A stretch of DNA of 35,907 nucleotides from Paenibacillus jilunlii (lineage in GTDB: Bacteria; Bacillota; Bacilli; Paenibacillales; Paenibacillaceae): assembly GCF_900102965.1 (NCBI RefSeq), contig NZ_FNGM01000027.1, positions 1 through 35,907 on the forward strand, read 5' to 3'. This document shows positions 8,701 to 16,619 of this stretch, one piece after another (the stretch's first letter is position 1; each line of letters begins with the position of its first letter). The position numbers and the translations under genes are program-made. Under the pieces are notes generated by a model. The model saw only the letters and a list, made by a program, of their open reading frames with translations. It was not told the origin of the DNA and made no database searches.

Positions 8701-8890
8701 TAAGTGGAATTTTGTACCACTAATTTGTGCTCTTCGGCCTTTTTGCAGATGCTAAGTGGATTTAGTGCCACTAATTTTGCCGAAATCGGCTCTGGCTGGT
8801 GGATGCGGGAGGATTAAGGGTACTTTTTCCACTTAGCACAGCGGATTCAGCTAGCGTAGCTAATTTAAGTTTCTTTTTTACAACTAATGA
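8701..8890. repeat. Cluster of AAGTGG...CCACTAA dyads in the 8572-9244 gap
   Basis: This 670-bp gap has no credible gene. Dyads occur at 8701-8725 (TAAGTGG ... CCACTAA, 9-base spacer), 8752-8777 (CTAAGTGG ... CCACTAAT), 8813-8837 (inverted copy with TACTTTTTCCACTTA) and a degraded copy at 8861-8890. The first two are near-perfect inverted repeats that could form small hairpins. A cre-like AGAAAGCGTTATTA lies at 9140-9153. The remaining sequence shows nothing I can assign. Confidence 0.65.
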
Positions 8891-9244
8891 CGGTCAAATT
8901 GGAAGAGCTGCAGGTCCCAGCTTGGACGTTACTTTCCTTGTCAGTACATTTGTGCAAAGTTCGATGTGGAAGCTTTCGATTCAGTTGTGGCAGTCCAGCC
9001 CGCGGGTTTTCCCACAATGCAACCGGGTGGGGGGACGGCTCTCAACAGCAAAGAACACCTCAGCAGGAAAAAAGGTGCGCCGTCCACCGCAAACGTGTCT
9101 TTACAGGGCTCGCAGCCGTTACTATCTGCCATCGACATTAGAAAGCGTTATTATTTCAGGCCTGCATCCTGCATCGCCCAAAAGTCATAGTGAAACGCTT
9201 GAAGATTCCTTATCATAGGAGAAACCAAATTAGCGTGAAAAAGG

Positions 9245-9724
9245 ATGGATGAAACCATGCTGAGCATATGTGCAGCCGGAATAGAGGATTTGGAAGCCAT
9301 GAGCGCGCTGCTTAGCGAGCTGTTCGCCCTGGAGGCCGATTTTGCCGGTGCCTGCAATACGGACAAGCAGAAGGCCGGGCTTGAGTTGATTCTCAACCAT
9401 CCGGACAGGGGCGTACTAATGCTGCTGAAGAGAGATGTAAAAGTAGTGGGAATGGTGAACCTGGCTTTTGGCTTCAGCACCTTTGAAGGCGGGCCGGTCA
9501 TCATGCTGGAGGATTTTATTGTATCTGCGGAAGAGCGCGGAAGAGGGAGTGGACGTTTTTTTATGGAACGGATTGTCGGGTATGCGAAGGCGAACGGTTT
9601 TTTGCGGATCACGCTGCTCGCTGACGCCGGTAATGCACGGGCGCTGCATTTTTACGAGACTGCGGGTTACCGGTACTCCAATATGAAATGTCTGCGGCTG
9701 GGACTAAATGAGGATTCCAGCTAA
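9245..9724 (+). CDS. GNAT-family N-acetyltransferase
   Basis: This 159-aa protein is a single GNAT domain that transfers an acetyl group from acetyl-CoA to an amine. The acetyl-CoA pyrophosphate loop reads ERGRGSGRFF (residues 99-108), matching Q/RxxGxG/A, and is followed by the conserved ending NARALHFYETAGY. The acceptor may be a small molecule or a protein N terminus and cannot be told. The start is uncertain: AAAAAGG lies immediately before ATG 9245, so Met5 at 9257 is a possible alternative. The gene stands alone, with repeat-filled gaps on both sides. Confidence 0.85.
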   Translation: MDETMLSICAAGIEDLEAMSALLSELFALEADFAGACNTDKQKAGLELILNHPDRGVLMLLKRDVKVVGMVNLAFGFSTFEGGPVIMLEDFIVSAEERGRGSGRFFMERIVGYAKANGFLRITLLADAGNARALHFYETAGYRYSNMKCLRLGLNEDSS

Positions 9725-9767
9725 ATGGGCGGCTGCCCGTGAGCGACGTAATGGCCGGGAATAAACG

Positions 9768-9890
9768 GCTGCACGTTCAGCAACAGAACGTTCACCACTC
9801 AGCCAAAGAAGAGAATCTGCTGCACGTTCAGCAACAGATTGATCCCATATCAGACGGAAAATAGAATCTGCTGCATTCTGTACAGTAGAC
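9768..9890. repeat. 51-bp-period repeat downstream of the acetyltransferase
   Basis: TGCACGTTCAGCAACAGA occurs at 9770-9787 and 9821-9838, exactly 51 bp apart. AGAATCTGCTGCA occurs at 9812 and 9863, again 51 bp apart. Diverged pieces with AATTGCA and TGCAGCAG continue to about 9995. No gene lies in the gap 9725-10007. Confidence 0.75.
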
Positions 9891-9897
9891 TTCTGAG

Positions 9898-9918
9898 AAA
9901 AGGCCCTTTGGAGGCCAA
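9898..9918 (-). terminator. Possible terminator of the amidase gene
   Basis: On the minus strand GGCC TCCAAAG GGCC is followed by TTTTCTC, about 90 bp after the amidase stop. The stem is short, so the call is weak. Confidence 0.4.
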
Positions 9919-10007
9919 ATCACAGAAATTAATTGCACGAAATGCAGCAGAGTGGGATTTACCGCAGAAAAATATACTTTCTATTGCAGAAAATGCAATC
10001 ATGTGAG

Positions 10008-11507
10008 TTAAGGAAACAGCGGGTTCCCCTTCATCCCCACCCATAGCTCCGATTGCTCCAACTGGGCGGCCAGCTGCAGCAGCAGATCCTCGCGGCCTTT
10101 GGAGGCCATCACCTGAACCCCGATCGGCAGGCCTGCCGGTGTAAGATGCAGCGGGATGCTCATTGCGGGCTGACCCGTCAGATTGGCCAGCTGGGTAAAA
10201 GGTGTATATGTCAGGCTCGGCTCGAACATCTCGTAAATCATCCGTTGCTGCGCTTCCTTCGGCAGCTCGCTTACATGCAGCAGAGCCTCTATTTCCTCCG
10301 GCTGCTGGGTAAGCTCTCCGATCTCAGGCGCAGAATCCGCATTGGCCGGTGTGATATACAGGTCATAGCGGTTCAGCAGGCCCGCCATCTGTGCAGCAGC
10401 CACATCCCATTCGTTCAGACTGTGCACGAATTCAGCTGCCGAGACCTTTTTACCGGCTTCGCCAAGCACCCAGGTCACGATGTCCACTTCATGTGCCTCA
10501 ATGCTGCGGCCCAATCCATTTTCCAGTGACAGGAACATCGCCGCGACCTCTCCAGCGTTCATCGTATAATAGTTCTCCATCAGCCGTACGCCATTTACCG
10601 GACTCAGCTTTTCTTCAACCTCATGGCCTTCGGCCTGCAGCCATTTTACGGTTTTCAGCACCGCAGCCACGGCCTCCCCGGAGACCGGCGTTCCGACAGG
10701 GGACGCGGTTGTATAAGCAACCCGCAGCTTGCGCTGCAGGGGCTTCATAAGGTCGTCCCGATAGACGCCCGGATACAGCGGCGTCTGAAACGCGGCTTCC
10801 GGCTGCAGGGTCTGCAGCAGATCAAGCATGGCCGCGCTGTCGCGAACGGAGCGCGTCAGCGCAAAGTCAATCGAGGCCCCCTGCCACTGGCGGCCGACTC
10901 CCGGTCCTACCGGCGTGCGCCCGCGCGTCGGCTTCAGCCCGAACAGGCCGGTGAAGGAGGCCGGGATGCGGATCGAACCGCCGCCGTCACTGGCACCCGC
11001 CGCCGGTACGATACCGGAGGCTACCGCTGCGGCGGCCCCGCCGCTGGAGCCTCCGGGCGAGCGGTCCGTGTTCCAGGGATTCCGGGCAGGCCCGTGCAGG
11101 AGCGGCTCGGTGATGTTTTTTAGCCCGAATTCGGGGGTATTCGTGTGCCCCAGAGGAATAAAACCCCCGGCTCTGATGCGGGCGACATAATTGGAATCCC
11201 GCTTCGCGATATTGTCCTTCAGCAGCAGGGCGCCGGAGGTCAGCGGTTCGCCGCCGATCGCCTGGGAGATATCCTTCAGCAGAAAGGGGACGCCGGCAAA
11301 CGGCCGGGCCGGATCATCCGCCGGCATCGCATCGGCTTCCTTCAGAGCCGCTTCGCGGCGGGTGCGGACAACGGCGTTCAGGAGCGGATTCACCTCGTCC
11401 AGTCTGGCAAATGCGGCCTCTACAAGCTCGCGCGGCGAGACTTCGCGGGCCCGGACCAGCGCGGCAAGTCCCAGCGCATCATAAGTGGAATAAGCGGATA
11501 ATGTCAT
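10008..11507 (-). CDS. Amidase, amidase-signature family
   Basis: This 499-aa protein carries the Ser-cisSer-Lys triad of the amidase signature family: Lys78 in FLLKD, the Ser154/Ser155 pair in PGGSSGG, and nucleophile Ser178 in SDGGGSIRIPA. The fold hydrolyses carboxamide bonds. The general pattern (AGVPFLLKD, TSGALLLKDN, LTYTPFTQLANLTGQPAMSIP) resembles the branch containing 6-aminohexanoate cyclic-dimer hydrolase, although natural substrates there are usually unknown. It lacks the partner subunits of GatCAB, so a role in tRNA amidation is unlikely. AAGAGG lies nine bases before the ATG. A TTCAAA-16-TATAAT promoter (11623-11650) sits about 115 bp upstream. Cytoplasmic, monocistronic. Confidence 0.92.
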   Translation of the reverse strand: MTLSAYSTYDALGLAALVRAREVSPRELVEAAFARLDEVNPLLNAVVRTRREAALKEADAMPADDPARPFAGVPFLLKDISQAIGGEPLTSGALLLKDNIAKRDSNYVARIRAGGFIPLGHTNTPEFGLKNITEPLLHGPARNPWNTDRSPGGSSGGAAAAVASGIVPAAGASDGGGSIRIPASFTGLFGLKPTRGRTPVGPGVGRQWQGASIDFALTRSVRDSAAMLDLLQTLQPEAAFQTPLYPGVYRDDLMKPLQRKLRVAYTTASPVGTPVSGEAVAAVLKTVKWLQAEGHEVEEKLSPVNGVRLMENYYTMNAGEVAAMFLSLENGLGRSIEAHEVDIVTWVLGEAGKKVSAAEFVHSLNEWDVAAAQMAGLLNRYDLYITPANADSAPEIGELTQQPEEIEALLHVSELPKEAQQRMIYEMFEPSLTYTPFTQLANLTGQPAMSIPLHLTPAGLPIGVQVMASKGREDLLLQLAAQLEQSELWVGMKGNPLFP

Positions 11508-11622
11508 GATGATAACCTCTTTTCGGCAGGGACGCTTGAAGCACGGGTCCGCTGATCTTTAGGATTGGAAATCGTATCTTGTATGTACCGTGATCTGGTG
11601 GGCAAGCAGTGATGCTTCTTGC

Positions 11623-11650
11623 ATTATACACCAGACGGTCTATTTTTGAA
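11623..11650 (-). promoter_or_regulatory. Candidate amidase promoter
   Basis: Read on the minus strand, TTCAAA (11645-11650) and a perfect TATAAT (11623-11628) are 16 bp apart, about 115 bp upstream of the amidase start. Confidence 0.5.
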
Positions 11651-11695
11651 GAATCGGAGGCGGGCGCTTATCCCGGCGGGAGTGAGCAGAGCTGC

Positions 11696-11746
11696 AAAAA
11701 GGGAAGTACCGCAAGCCGCAAGCGGCCGCCGGTACTCCCCTTTTTT
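11696..11746 (-). terminator. Terminator of the mannanase gene
   Basis: AAAAAGGGAAGTACCG (11696-11711) pairs with CGGTACTCCCCTTTTTT (11730-11746), a stem of about 15 bp. It lies 38 bp after the mannanase stop. A and T runs on both sides make it able to work in either direction. Confidence 0.88.
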
Positions 11747-11783
11747 AACATATCGGTTAATATGTTTCACGCCAACAATCAGC

Positions 11784-13424
11784 TTAGGGCTGTACACCCG
11801 AGACCAGCGTGCCGTTTTGGTACAATGTAATATGGTCCCATAGGCTGTAGGCTGTTTTGGCCGCGTCGAAGGAGTAGTCGTTGTTTTCGTTGAAATTACT
11901 CCAGTCGCTTTTGAACAAACGCAGCTGGATATCCCCGGTCTGTTCTCCAGCCTGGAGACTTCCCGCCTCTGGGGTAAAGCCGACTTCCACATAGGAATCC
12001 GCAGCCGCGGCATTTGCCGTTCCAAAGGCAAGCGTAATATGGGCCGCACCCGGCTGTGCCCAATCTGTTGCGCCGTTTAGCGCCTGTGTTCCGTCTTTGG
12101 TGAAATAGTAACGGATCTTCAGCCCGCTTAGACTGACGGCGGAGCTGCCGTTGTTTTTGATATTGAAATGGGGCTTGATCTGATTGTCGTTCACATTCGT
12201 ATCCGCCGCCCGGTAGTACAGCGCAAGCGCTCCGGGTGTTGCAGTTGGAGTCGCGGAGGGAGTAGCGGTCGCAGTTGGTGTAGCGGTTGCAGCCGGTGTC
12301 GGTGTAGCGGTAGCGGTAGCCGTAGGAGTTGCAGTAGGAGTTGCAGTAGGTGTCACGGTAGCCGTTGGTGTGGGTGTAGGTGTTGTCCCGTTGTCGGGTA
12401 CAGGCACATAACCAGGGGTGGTATAGATTTTGTTGAGCACTGAAGTTGCCTTTGTGCCATAGGGGCCGTTCACAACGGATGTACCCCAATCCGACAGGCT
12501 GCCGGCAGGACCGCTGGCCAAATCGAGATATTCGACTCCGCCGCCGTTTCCGTACCAGGACCACGCGAGCCAGCCGACCCCTTTTTCCTGCGAATAGCTC
12601 ATAATGGCTGCTTCATCGACGTCTCCGCCCGAATGCTTCCAGCCGAACTCTCCGATGATGACTGGCACGCCAATAGCCAGGGCATTGTCTATATTGCTTT
12701 TTACCGTAGCGGCAGACCCGCCGGAATATTCGTACATATGAATGGAAAATATTGTATTCTCAAGGGGATCAGAATGGAACACGGCATTTCCGCTTGTGAA
12801 AATAGAGGATGGGTACTGTCCCCAGCCTGCAGCATCCACGACCAGAGTATTCTTGATGCCGGCTGCCCGGAGGGCCGGAATGGCGGACTGATAGCCGCTG
12901 GCCCAGGCCGGCGTGCTCCAGGAGCCGAACCATTCGTTGGCGATATTGACGATGACCCGGTCTTCCCTGCCGATGAGGGCATCCTTGATGCTGATCCAAT
13001 AATTGACGGCTGCGTTCAGCGTGGAAACGTTGTCCGAACCCGTCGCGTCATGTACCTCAAGCATGGCGGTCAGCTTGTACTGGTCGCAGAGTGCGAGGAT
13101 GTTCTGCACATCGGACAAGCTGTCGAGGGACCACTGGCCCCCATTCGAGAGTACGATGCGGACTGTATTTGCGCCGGTAGCCGCAATCGCGGGAATGGCT
13201 GCAGCCAGGTCGTTTTTATACCAGGTGTGTGCATGATTTACGCCCCGCATGACAAAAGGGCTGCCAGTGGCATCGATTAAATTGGTACCGCTTACATGAA
13301 AACCCTTGACTGAAGTTCCTGCTGCTGCCGCCTGCTTCTGTGGGATCGAGAGGGAGAGGATGAGGATAAACGTTAGGGCCAAAATACCAGTGATCCGGAA
13401 TGAAAAATGCTTGCTCGCTTGCAT
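11784..13424 (-). CDS. Secreted GH5 (subfamily 8 type) endo-beta-1,4-mannanase with CBM3
   Basis: This 546-aa secreted enzyme has a signal peptide (residues 1-35, ending AAAAG), a GH5 catalytic barrel (about 37-335), a Thr-Pro/Ala linker of about 50 residues (347-398) and a C-terminal CBM3 (about 399-546, opening with YYRAADTNVNDNQIKPHF). Catalytic acid/base Glu164 lies in NIANEWFG and nucleophile Glu259 in IIGEFGWKH. GFHVSGTNLIDATG and MRGVNHAHTWY closely match the alkaliphilic Bacillus GH5_8 mannanases, so beta-mannan hydrolysis is expected, with the CBM3 anchoring it to cellulose in plant cell walls. AAAGGAGGA six bases before the ATG indicates strong translation. It fits the plant-polysaccharide lifestyle shown by the GH95 locus, but is a separate unit. 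Confidence 0.93.
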   Translation of the reverse strand: MQASKHFSFRITGILALTFILILSLSIPQKQAAAAGTSVKGFHVSGTNLIDATGSPFVMRGVNHAHTWYKNDLAAAIPAIAATGANTVRIVLSNGGQWSLDSLSDVQNILALCDQYKLTAMLEVHDATGSDNVSTLNAAVNYWISIKDALIGREDRVIVNIANEWFGSWSTPAWASGYQSAIPALRAAGIKNTLVVDAAGWGQYPSSIFTSGNAVFHSDPLENTIFSIHMYEYSGGSAATVKSNIDNALAIGVPVIIGEFGWKHSGGDVDEAAIMSYSQEKGVGWLAWSWYGNGGGVEYLDLASGPAGSLSDWGTSVVNGPYGTKATSVLNKIYTTPGYVPVPDNGTTPTPTPTATVTPTATPTATPTATATATPTPAATATPTATATPSATPTATPGALALYYRAADTNVNDNQIKPHFNIKNNGSSAVSLSGLKIRYYFTKDGTQALNGATDWAQPGAAHITLAFGTANAAAADSYVEVGFTPEAGSLQAGEQTGDIQLRLFKSDWSNFNENNDYSFDAAKTAYSLWDHITLYQNGTLVSGVQP

Positions 13425-13529
13425 GGATAGTTCCTCCTTTAACGGATTTGGATTTGCTATCTATATCTGCATACTCCCAGAAGTGTGCGCGGTACGCGGC
13501 CAGACCACCTCCAATACCCATATATATCC

Positions 13530-13558
13530 AATATAACATATGAATATTTGTTTGGGAA
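13530..13558 (-). promoter_or_regulatory. Candidate mannanase promoter
   Basis: On the minus strand TTCCCA (13553-13558) and TATATT (13530-13535) are 17 bp apart, about 105 bp upstream of the mannanase start, in a very AT-rich stretch. The -35 matches four of six consensus bases. Confidence 0.35.
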
Positions 13559-13657
13559 TCACTATAAAAAAATAATAACAAAATAAAAAAACGTTCAAAT
13601 TTAAAAAAGGATCATCTTGTTCCTCACAGCTTAAGAAAGAATGGAGTGTGCGGAACA

Positions 13658-13686
13658 TTGACAACAAATTTCGAATTGACTATACT
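13658..13686 (+). promoter_or_regulatory. Promoter of the tyrS T-box transcript
   Basis: A perfect TTGACA (13658-13663) and TATACT (13681-13686) are 17 bp apart. Transcription would begin near 13693, just before the T-box leader. Confidence 0.75.
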
Positions 13687-13693
13687 TTCAGTA

Positions 13694-13957
13694 ATCATAT
13701 AGCTGACATACGTTGAACGAGACAGTAGCAGCCTTTGTCCCTGTCACAGAAAGCCGGGGGGGATGGAACCCTGGCACACACATGGACTGCGAATTACACT
13801 CTGGAGTATCTTGGGTAATGCCAAGCGGAAATCAAGCGAACGATACCTCGCTTAAGAGTGGTGCGGACTCTGCCGTCAGGCGGTTCGTGCAATCTGGGTG
13901 GTAACACGGTTAATTATAGTCGTCCCTGTGTCTGAATAGACAAGGGGCGATTTTTTT
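13694..13957 (+). ncRNA. T-box riboswitch, tyrosine-specific
   Basis: This leader senses uncharged tRNA-Tyr and controls tyrS by transcription attenuation. The specifier region reads GAATTACAC at 13791-13799, placing the Tyr codon UAC at 13795-13797, followed by CTCTGGAGTA, typical of the specifier and AGTA side. The T-box at 13894-13908 reads TGGGTGGTAACACGG, a variant of the usual GGGTGGNACCGCG; its TGGT can pair with an ACCA acceptor end, as in tRNA-Tyr. A terminator follows: TCGTCCC(T) from 13920 pairs with AAGGGGCGA ending 13950, then seven T. The antiterminator would pair the T-box with TCGTCCC. Confidence 0.9.
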
Positions 13958-14152
13958 GTGCGGAAATATAAGGCTCGCTGTGCTTCATACCATCCGTGGC
14001 CCTTATATTTCTCGCTGAAACAGAATGCGTCCCTCAGGACGGATGAGCCGTTTCTAATCGCTTGATCCACCAGAACCGAACAAGGGTGCAGCGCTGCTCG
14101 GTTCAACGTACAGCAGATGGATACGAAATATTGACAAAGGGGCTGGATTGGC
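13958..14152 (+). other. Structured leader between the T-box terminator and tyrS
   Basis: These 195 bases hold three inverted repeats: GAAATATAAGG (13963-13973) with CCTTATATTTC (14001-14011), a perfect 11-bp stem; GTCC/GGAC near 14030; and GAACCGA (14073-14079) with TCGGTTC (14098-14104), enclosing the palindrome GCAGCGCTGC (14088-14097). No ORF with a good start is present. A leader this long after a T-box terminator suggests extra RNA structure, of unknown function. Confidence 0.5.
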
Positions 14153-15412
14153 TTGAACATTATTGATGAATTGGAATGGCGCAACGCGATTAACCAGCAG
14201 ACGGATGCGGAAGGACTGCGGGAATTAACGAATACCAAGTCCGTTTCACTCTATTGCGGTGTTGACCCTACGGGCGACAGCATGCATATCGGCCATTTGA
14301 TCCCCTTTATGGTGCTGAAACGCTTCCAGCTTGCCGGACACCGTCCGGTGATCCTGATCGGCGGGGCTACGGGAACGATCGGTGATCCGAGCGGACGGCA
14401 GAGTGAGCGCTCCCTCCAGACGCTGGAACAGGTGCAAGCCAATGTGGACGCGCTGACGGCGCAGATGAAGAAGCTGTTTGTGACTGAAAGCGACAATCAG
14501 GTGCGTATGGTCAACAACTATGACTGGACCCACAAGATTAACGTCATCGAATTCCTGAGAGATTATGGCAAGAACTTCAGCATCAACACCATGCTTGCCA
14601 AGGATGTTGTCTCCAGCCGCCTGGACAGCGGAATTTCGTTCACGGAATTCTCCTACCAGATTCTGCAGTCACTGGACTACCTGCACCTGTACCAGCATGA
14701 GGATGTGCAGCTGCAGGTCGGCGGTTCTGACCAATGGGGCAATATCACCAGCGGCCTGGACCTGATCCGTAAAAAAGAAGGGGCGGACGCCAAAGTATTC
14801 GGCCTGACCATTCCGCTGATGCTGAAATCGGACGGTACGAAATTCGGCAAAAGCGCAGGCGGCGCGATCTGGCTTGATCCGAAAAAAACAACACCATACG
14901 AGTTCTACCAGTTCTGGGCCAACAGCGACGACCGCGATGTGGTGAAATACCTCAAATACTTCACCTTCCTGACCCGGGAGGAGATCGAAGCGCTGGCGGA
15001 AAAGGTGCAAACCGAGCCGCATAAGCGCGAAGCGCAGAAGGCGCTGGCCGAAGAAATGACCCGCTTCGTTCATGGCGAGGAGCTGCTGGAACAGGCGAAG
15101 CGTATTACCGCAGCCCTGTTCAGCGGAGACATCCGTTCCCTCACTGCGGAAGAAATCGAGGAAGGCTTCAAGGAAATGCCGACCTACACCTCCGGCAAGG
15201 AATCGAAGAATATCGTGGATTGGCTGGTCGATCTGGGCATTGAGCCGTCCAAACGCCAAGCGCGTGAAGATATCACCAAGGGAGCGATTTCGCTTAATGG
15301 GGAGCGCGTCACCGAACTCGGGGTGGAAGTGACGGCTGAAGACGCCATCGGCGGGCGCTTCATTATCATCCGCAAGGGCAAGAAGAATTACAGCCTGGTC
15401 AAGCTGGCCTAA
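14153..15412 (+). CDS. tyrS: Tyrosyl-tRNA synthetase
   Basis: This 419-aa class I synthetase attaches tyrosine to tRNA-Tyr. It shows the HIGH motif as H45-I-G-H48, the KMSKS loop as KFGKS (residues 230-234), the tyrosine-pocket block GGSDQWGNI, and a C-terminal S4 RNA-binding domain (about residues 350-419) that holds the tRNA variable arm. Length is standard for bacterial TyrRS. Translation starts at TTG 14153, with AAAGGGG (14136-14142) ten bases before. Expression is controlled by the upstream tyrosine T-box. The gene is monocistronic, with a terminator 24 bp after the stop. Confidence 0.97.
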   Translation: MNIIDELEWRNAINQQTDAEGLRELTNTKSVSLYCGVDPTGDSMHIGHLIPFMVLKRFQLAGHRPVILIGGATGTIGDPSGRQSERSLQTLEQVQANVDALTAQMKKLFVTESDNQVRMVNNYDWTHKINVIEFLRDYGKNFSINTMLAKDVVSSRLDSGISFTEFSYQILQSLDYLHLYQHEDVQLQVGGSDQWGNITSGLDLIRKKEGADAKVFGLTIPLMLKSDGTKFGKSAGGAIWLDPKKTTPYEFYQFWANSDDRDVVKYLKYFTFLTREEIEALAEKVQTEPHKREAQKALAEEMTRFVHGEELLEQAKRITAALFSGDIRSLTAEEIEEGFKEMPTYTSGKESKNIVDWLVDLGIEPSKRQAREDITKGAISLNGERVTELGVEVTAEDAIGGRFIIIRKGKKNYSLVKLA

Positions 15413-15435
15413 GGCACAATATACGCAGCAGACAT

Positions 15436-15494
15436 AGGGCTGTCCCGTCCGCAGGGCTTTTACTGCAGGATGAGGACAGCCCTTTATATTTTTT
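15436..15494 (+). terminator. tyrS terminator
   Basis: AGGGCTGTCC (15436-15445) pairs perfectly with GGACAGCCCT (15474-15483), followed by TTATATTTTTT. The long loop contains a second small hairpin (GCAG/CTGC). Confidence 0.85.
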
Positions 15495-15550
15495 GCTGAA
15501 ACGGCACTGGGAACGCAGAATCGGGACAGACGCGGAAAGCTTCAGGGAGT

Positions 15551-15738
15551 GAAGTGGAATTAGGGAACTTAAGTGGACTGAAAAGCGTTCCTGCATAGGT
15601 AATAGTTGGAATTAGTAGACTTAATCTTAGCAAATTCACCTGAAAGGGGGGATAGGCCGGATTAAGTCTACTTTTTCCCGCAAACGCGTGCGGGAGAGCG
15701 GACTGGGGAAGAATTAAGTTCACTTTTTCCACTTGCGG
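15551..15738. repeat. Cluster of AAGTGG dyads between tyrS and the LOG gene
   Basis: Four copies lie between the converging genes: 15551-15574 (GAAGTGGAATTAGG then GAACTTAAGT), 15603-15626 (TAGTTGGAATTAG then TAGACTTAATC), 15659-15681 (inverted, ATTAAGTCTACTTTTTCCC) and 15711-15738 (inverted, ATTAAGTTCACTTTTTCCAC). In this cluster the partner half favours ACTTAA rather than CACTAA. Confidence 0.65.
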
Positions 15739-15768
15739 AACTATAAGAACTTATGTGTTCTGCACTGG

Positions 15769-16350
15769 TCAGGTACGCTCATCCGTGAGGTACGTCTTCA
15801 CCGGCGGCGGGGAATAGTTCAGGAATTGCCGGACCATGCCCCCGGGAGAGACATCGGTGAGGACCATTGACCGGTGTTTGTCCGGCATGAACTGTTCCCG
15901 GGCCATCTGGTCAAACAGGGCAATCAGCGGATCGTAATAATGATGTACATTCAAAATGCCGCAAGGCTTCCGGTGCAGTCCCAATTGCGCCCACGTAAAA
16001 ATCTCAAAGTACTCCTCCATCGTCCCCGGGCCGCCGGGTAAAGCGATGAAGCCTTCAGCCAGCTCCGACATTTTTAGTTTGCGTTCATGCATCGAATCCA
16101 CCAGGATCAGTTCCGTGAGATGCTTGTGTTCGATTTCCCGGCTTTTGAGAAAATGGGGGATGACCCCGATCACGTCCCCTCCGGCTTCCAAAGCGGCATC
16201 CGCCACCTCACCCATGAGGCCGACGGTCGCCCCGCCGTAGATCAGGGTGATGCCGTGTTCTGCCAGTACTTTTCCCAGCGCATGGGCGCTTTCCTTGTAG
16301 ACGGGTGAAGCTCCATCACGTGACCCGCAAAAAACAGCAATGCTTTTCAT
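15769..16350 (-). CDS. LOG-family nucleotide 5'-monophosphate phosphoribohydrolase (TIGR00730 type)
   Basis: This 193-aa Rossmann-fold protein has the LOG signature PGGPGTMEE (residues 105-113) preceded by MHERK (87-91), plus the GGATVGLMG loop (39-47). LOG enzymes cleave the ribose-phosphate from nucleoside 5'-monophosphates; in plants they activate cytokinins, and bacterial members hydrolyse AMP-type nucleotides. Bacterial homologues are often mislabelled lysine decarboxylase, but they lack the PLP fold. A ribosome binding site AAAGGAGAG precedes the ATG at a rather long spacing of about 12 bases. It is monocistronic and converges on tyrS. Confidence 0.9.
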   Translation of the reverse strand: MKSIAVFCGSRDGASPVYKESAHALGKVLAEHGITLIYGGATVGLMGEVADAALEAGGDVIGVIPHFLKSREIEHKHLTELILVDSMHERKLKMSELAEGFIALPGGPGTMEEYFEIFTWAQLGLHRKPCGILNVHHYYDPLIALFDQMAREQFMPDKHRSMVLTDVSPGGMVRQFLNYSPPPVKTYLTDERT

Positions 16351-16595
16351 AGGTGAATAACTCTCCTTTGCTTGAGTAAGATCAACTCACCGGAAGCCGT
16401 CTCCAGGAGTACACTTCTAACGGTAGCATATTGATGAGCTGATTGCACTTCCCTCTGTCTGAATGGGAGTGGGAGTAAGGAACAGGGCAGATTAAGCAGA
16501 GGGGGAAGAGGGGGAGGGAGGGAAAATCGGCGATGGAATCGGACCCTTTGGCCCGGCAGACCCTAGTCTCGCAGGGGACTTCTCAGCAGGAACAA

Positions 16596-16619
16596 CAGCC
16601 GCAGCTATTCCTGCGGCTG
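16596..16619 (-). terminator. Hairpin overlapping the hydrolase stop codon
   Basis: On the minus strand CAGCCGCAG and CTGCGGCTG form a perfect 9-bp stem whose loop GAATAG contains the stop codon TAG. Only TTGTTCC follows, so the U-tract is poor. It could terminate transcription or protect the 3' end. Confidence 0.45.

Noticed and set aside
8799..9218. 139-aa ORF in the gap after GH95
   Set aside because: It crosses two dyad repeats, lacks a ribosome binding site and has no recognisable protein features.
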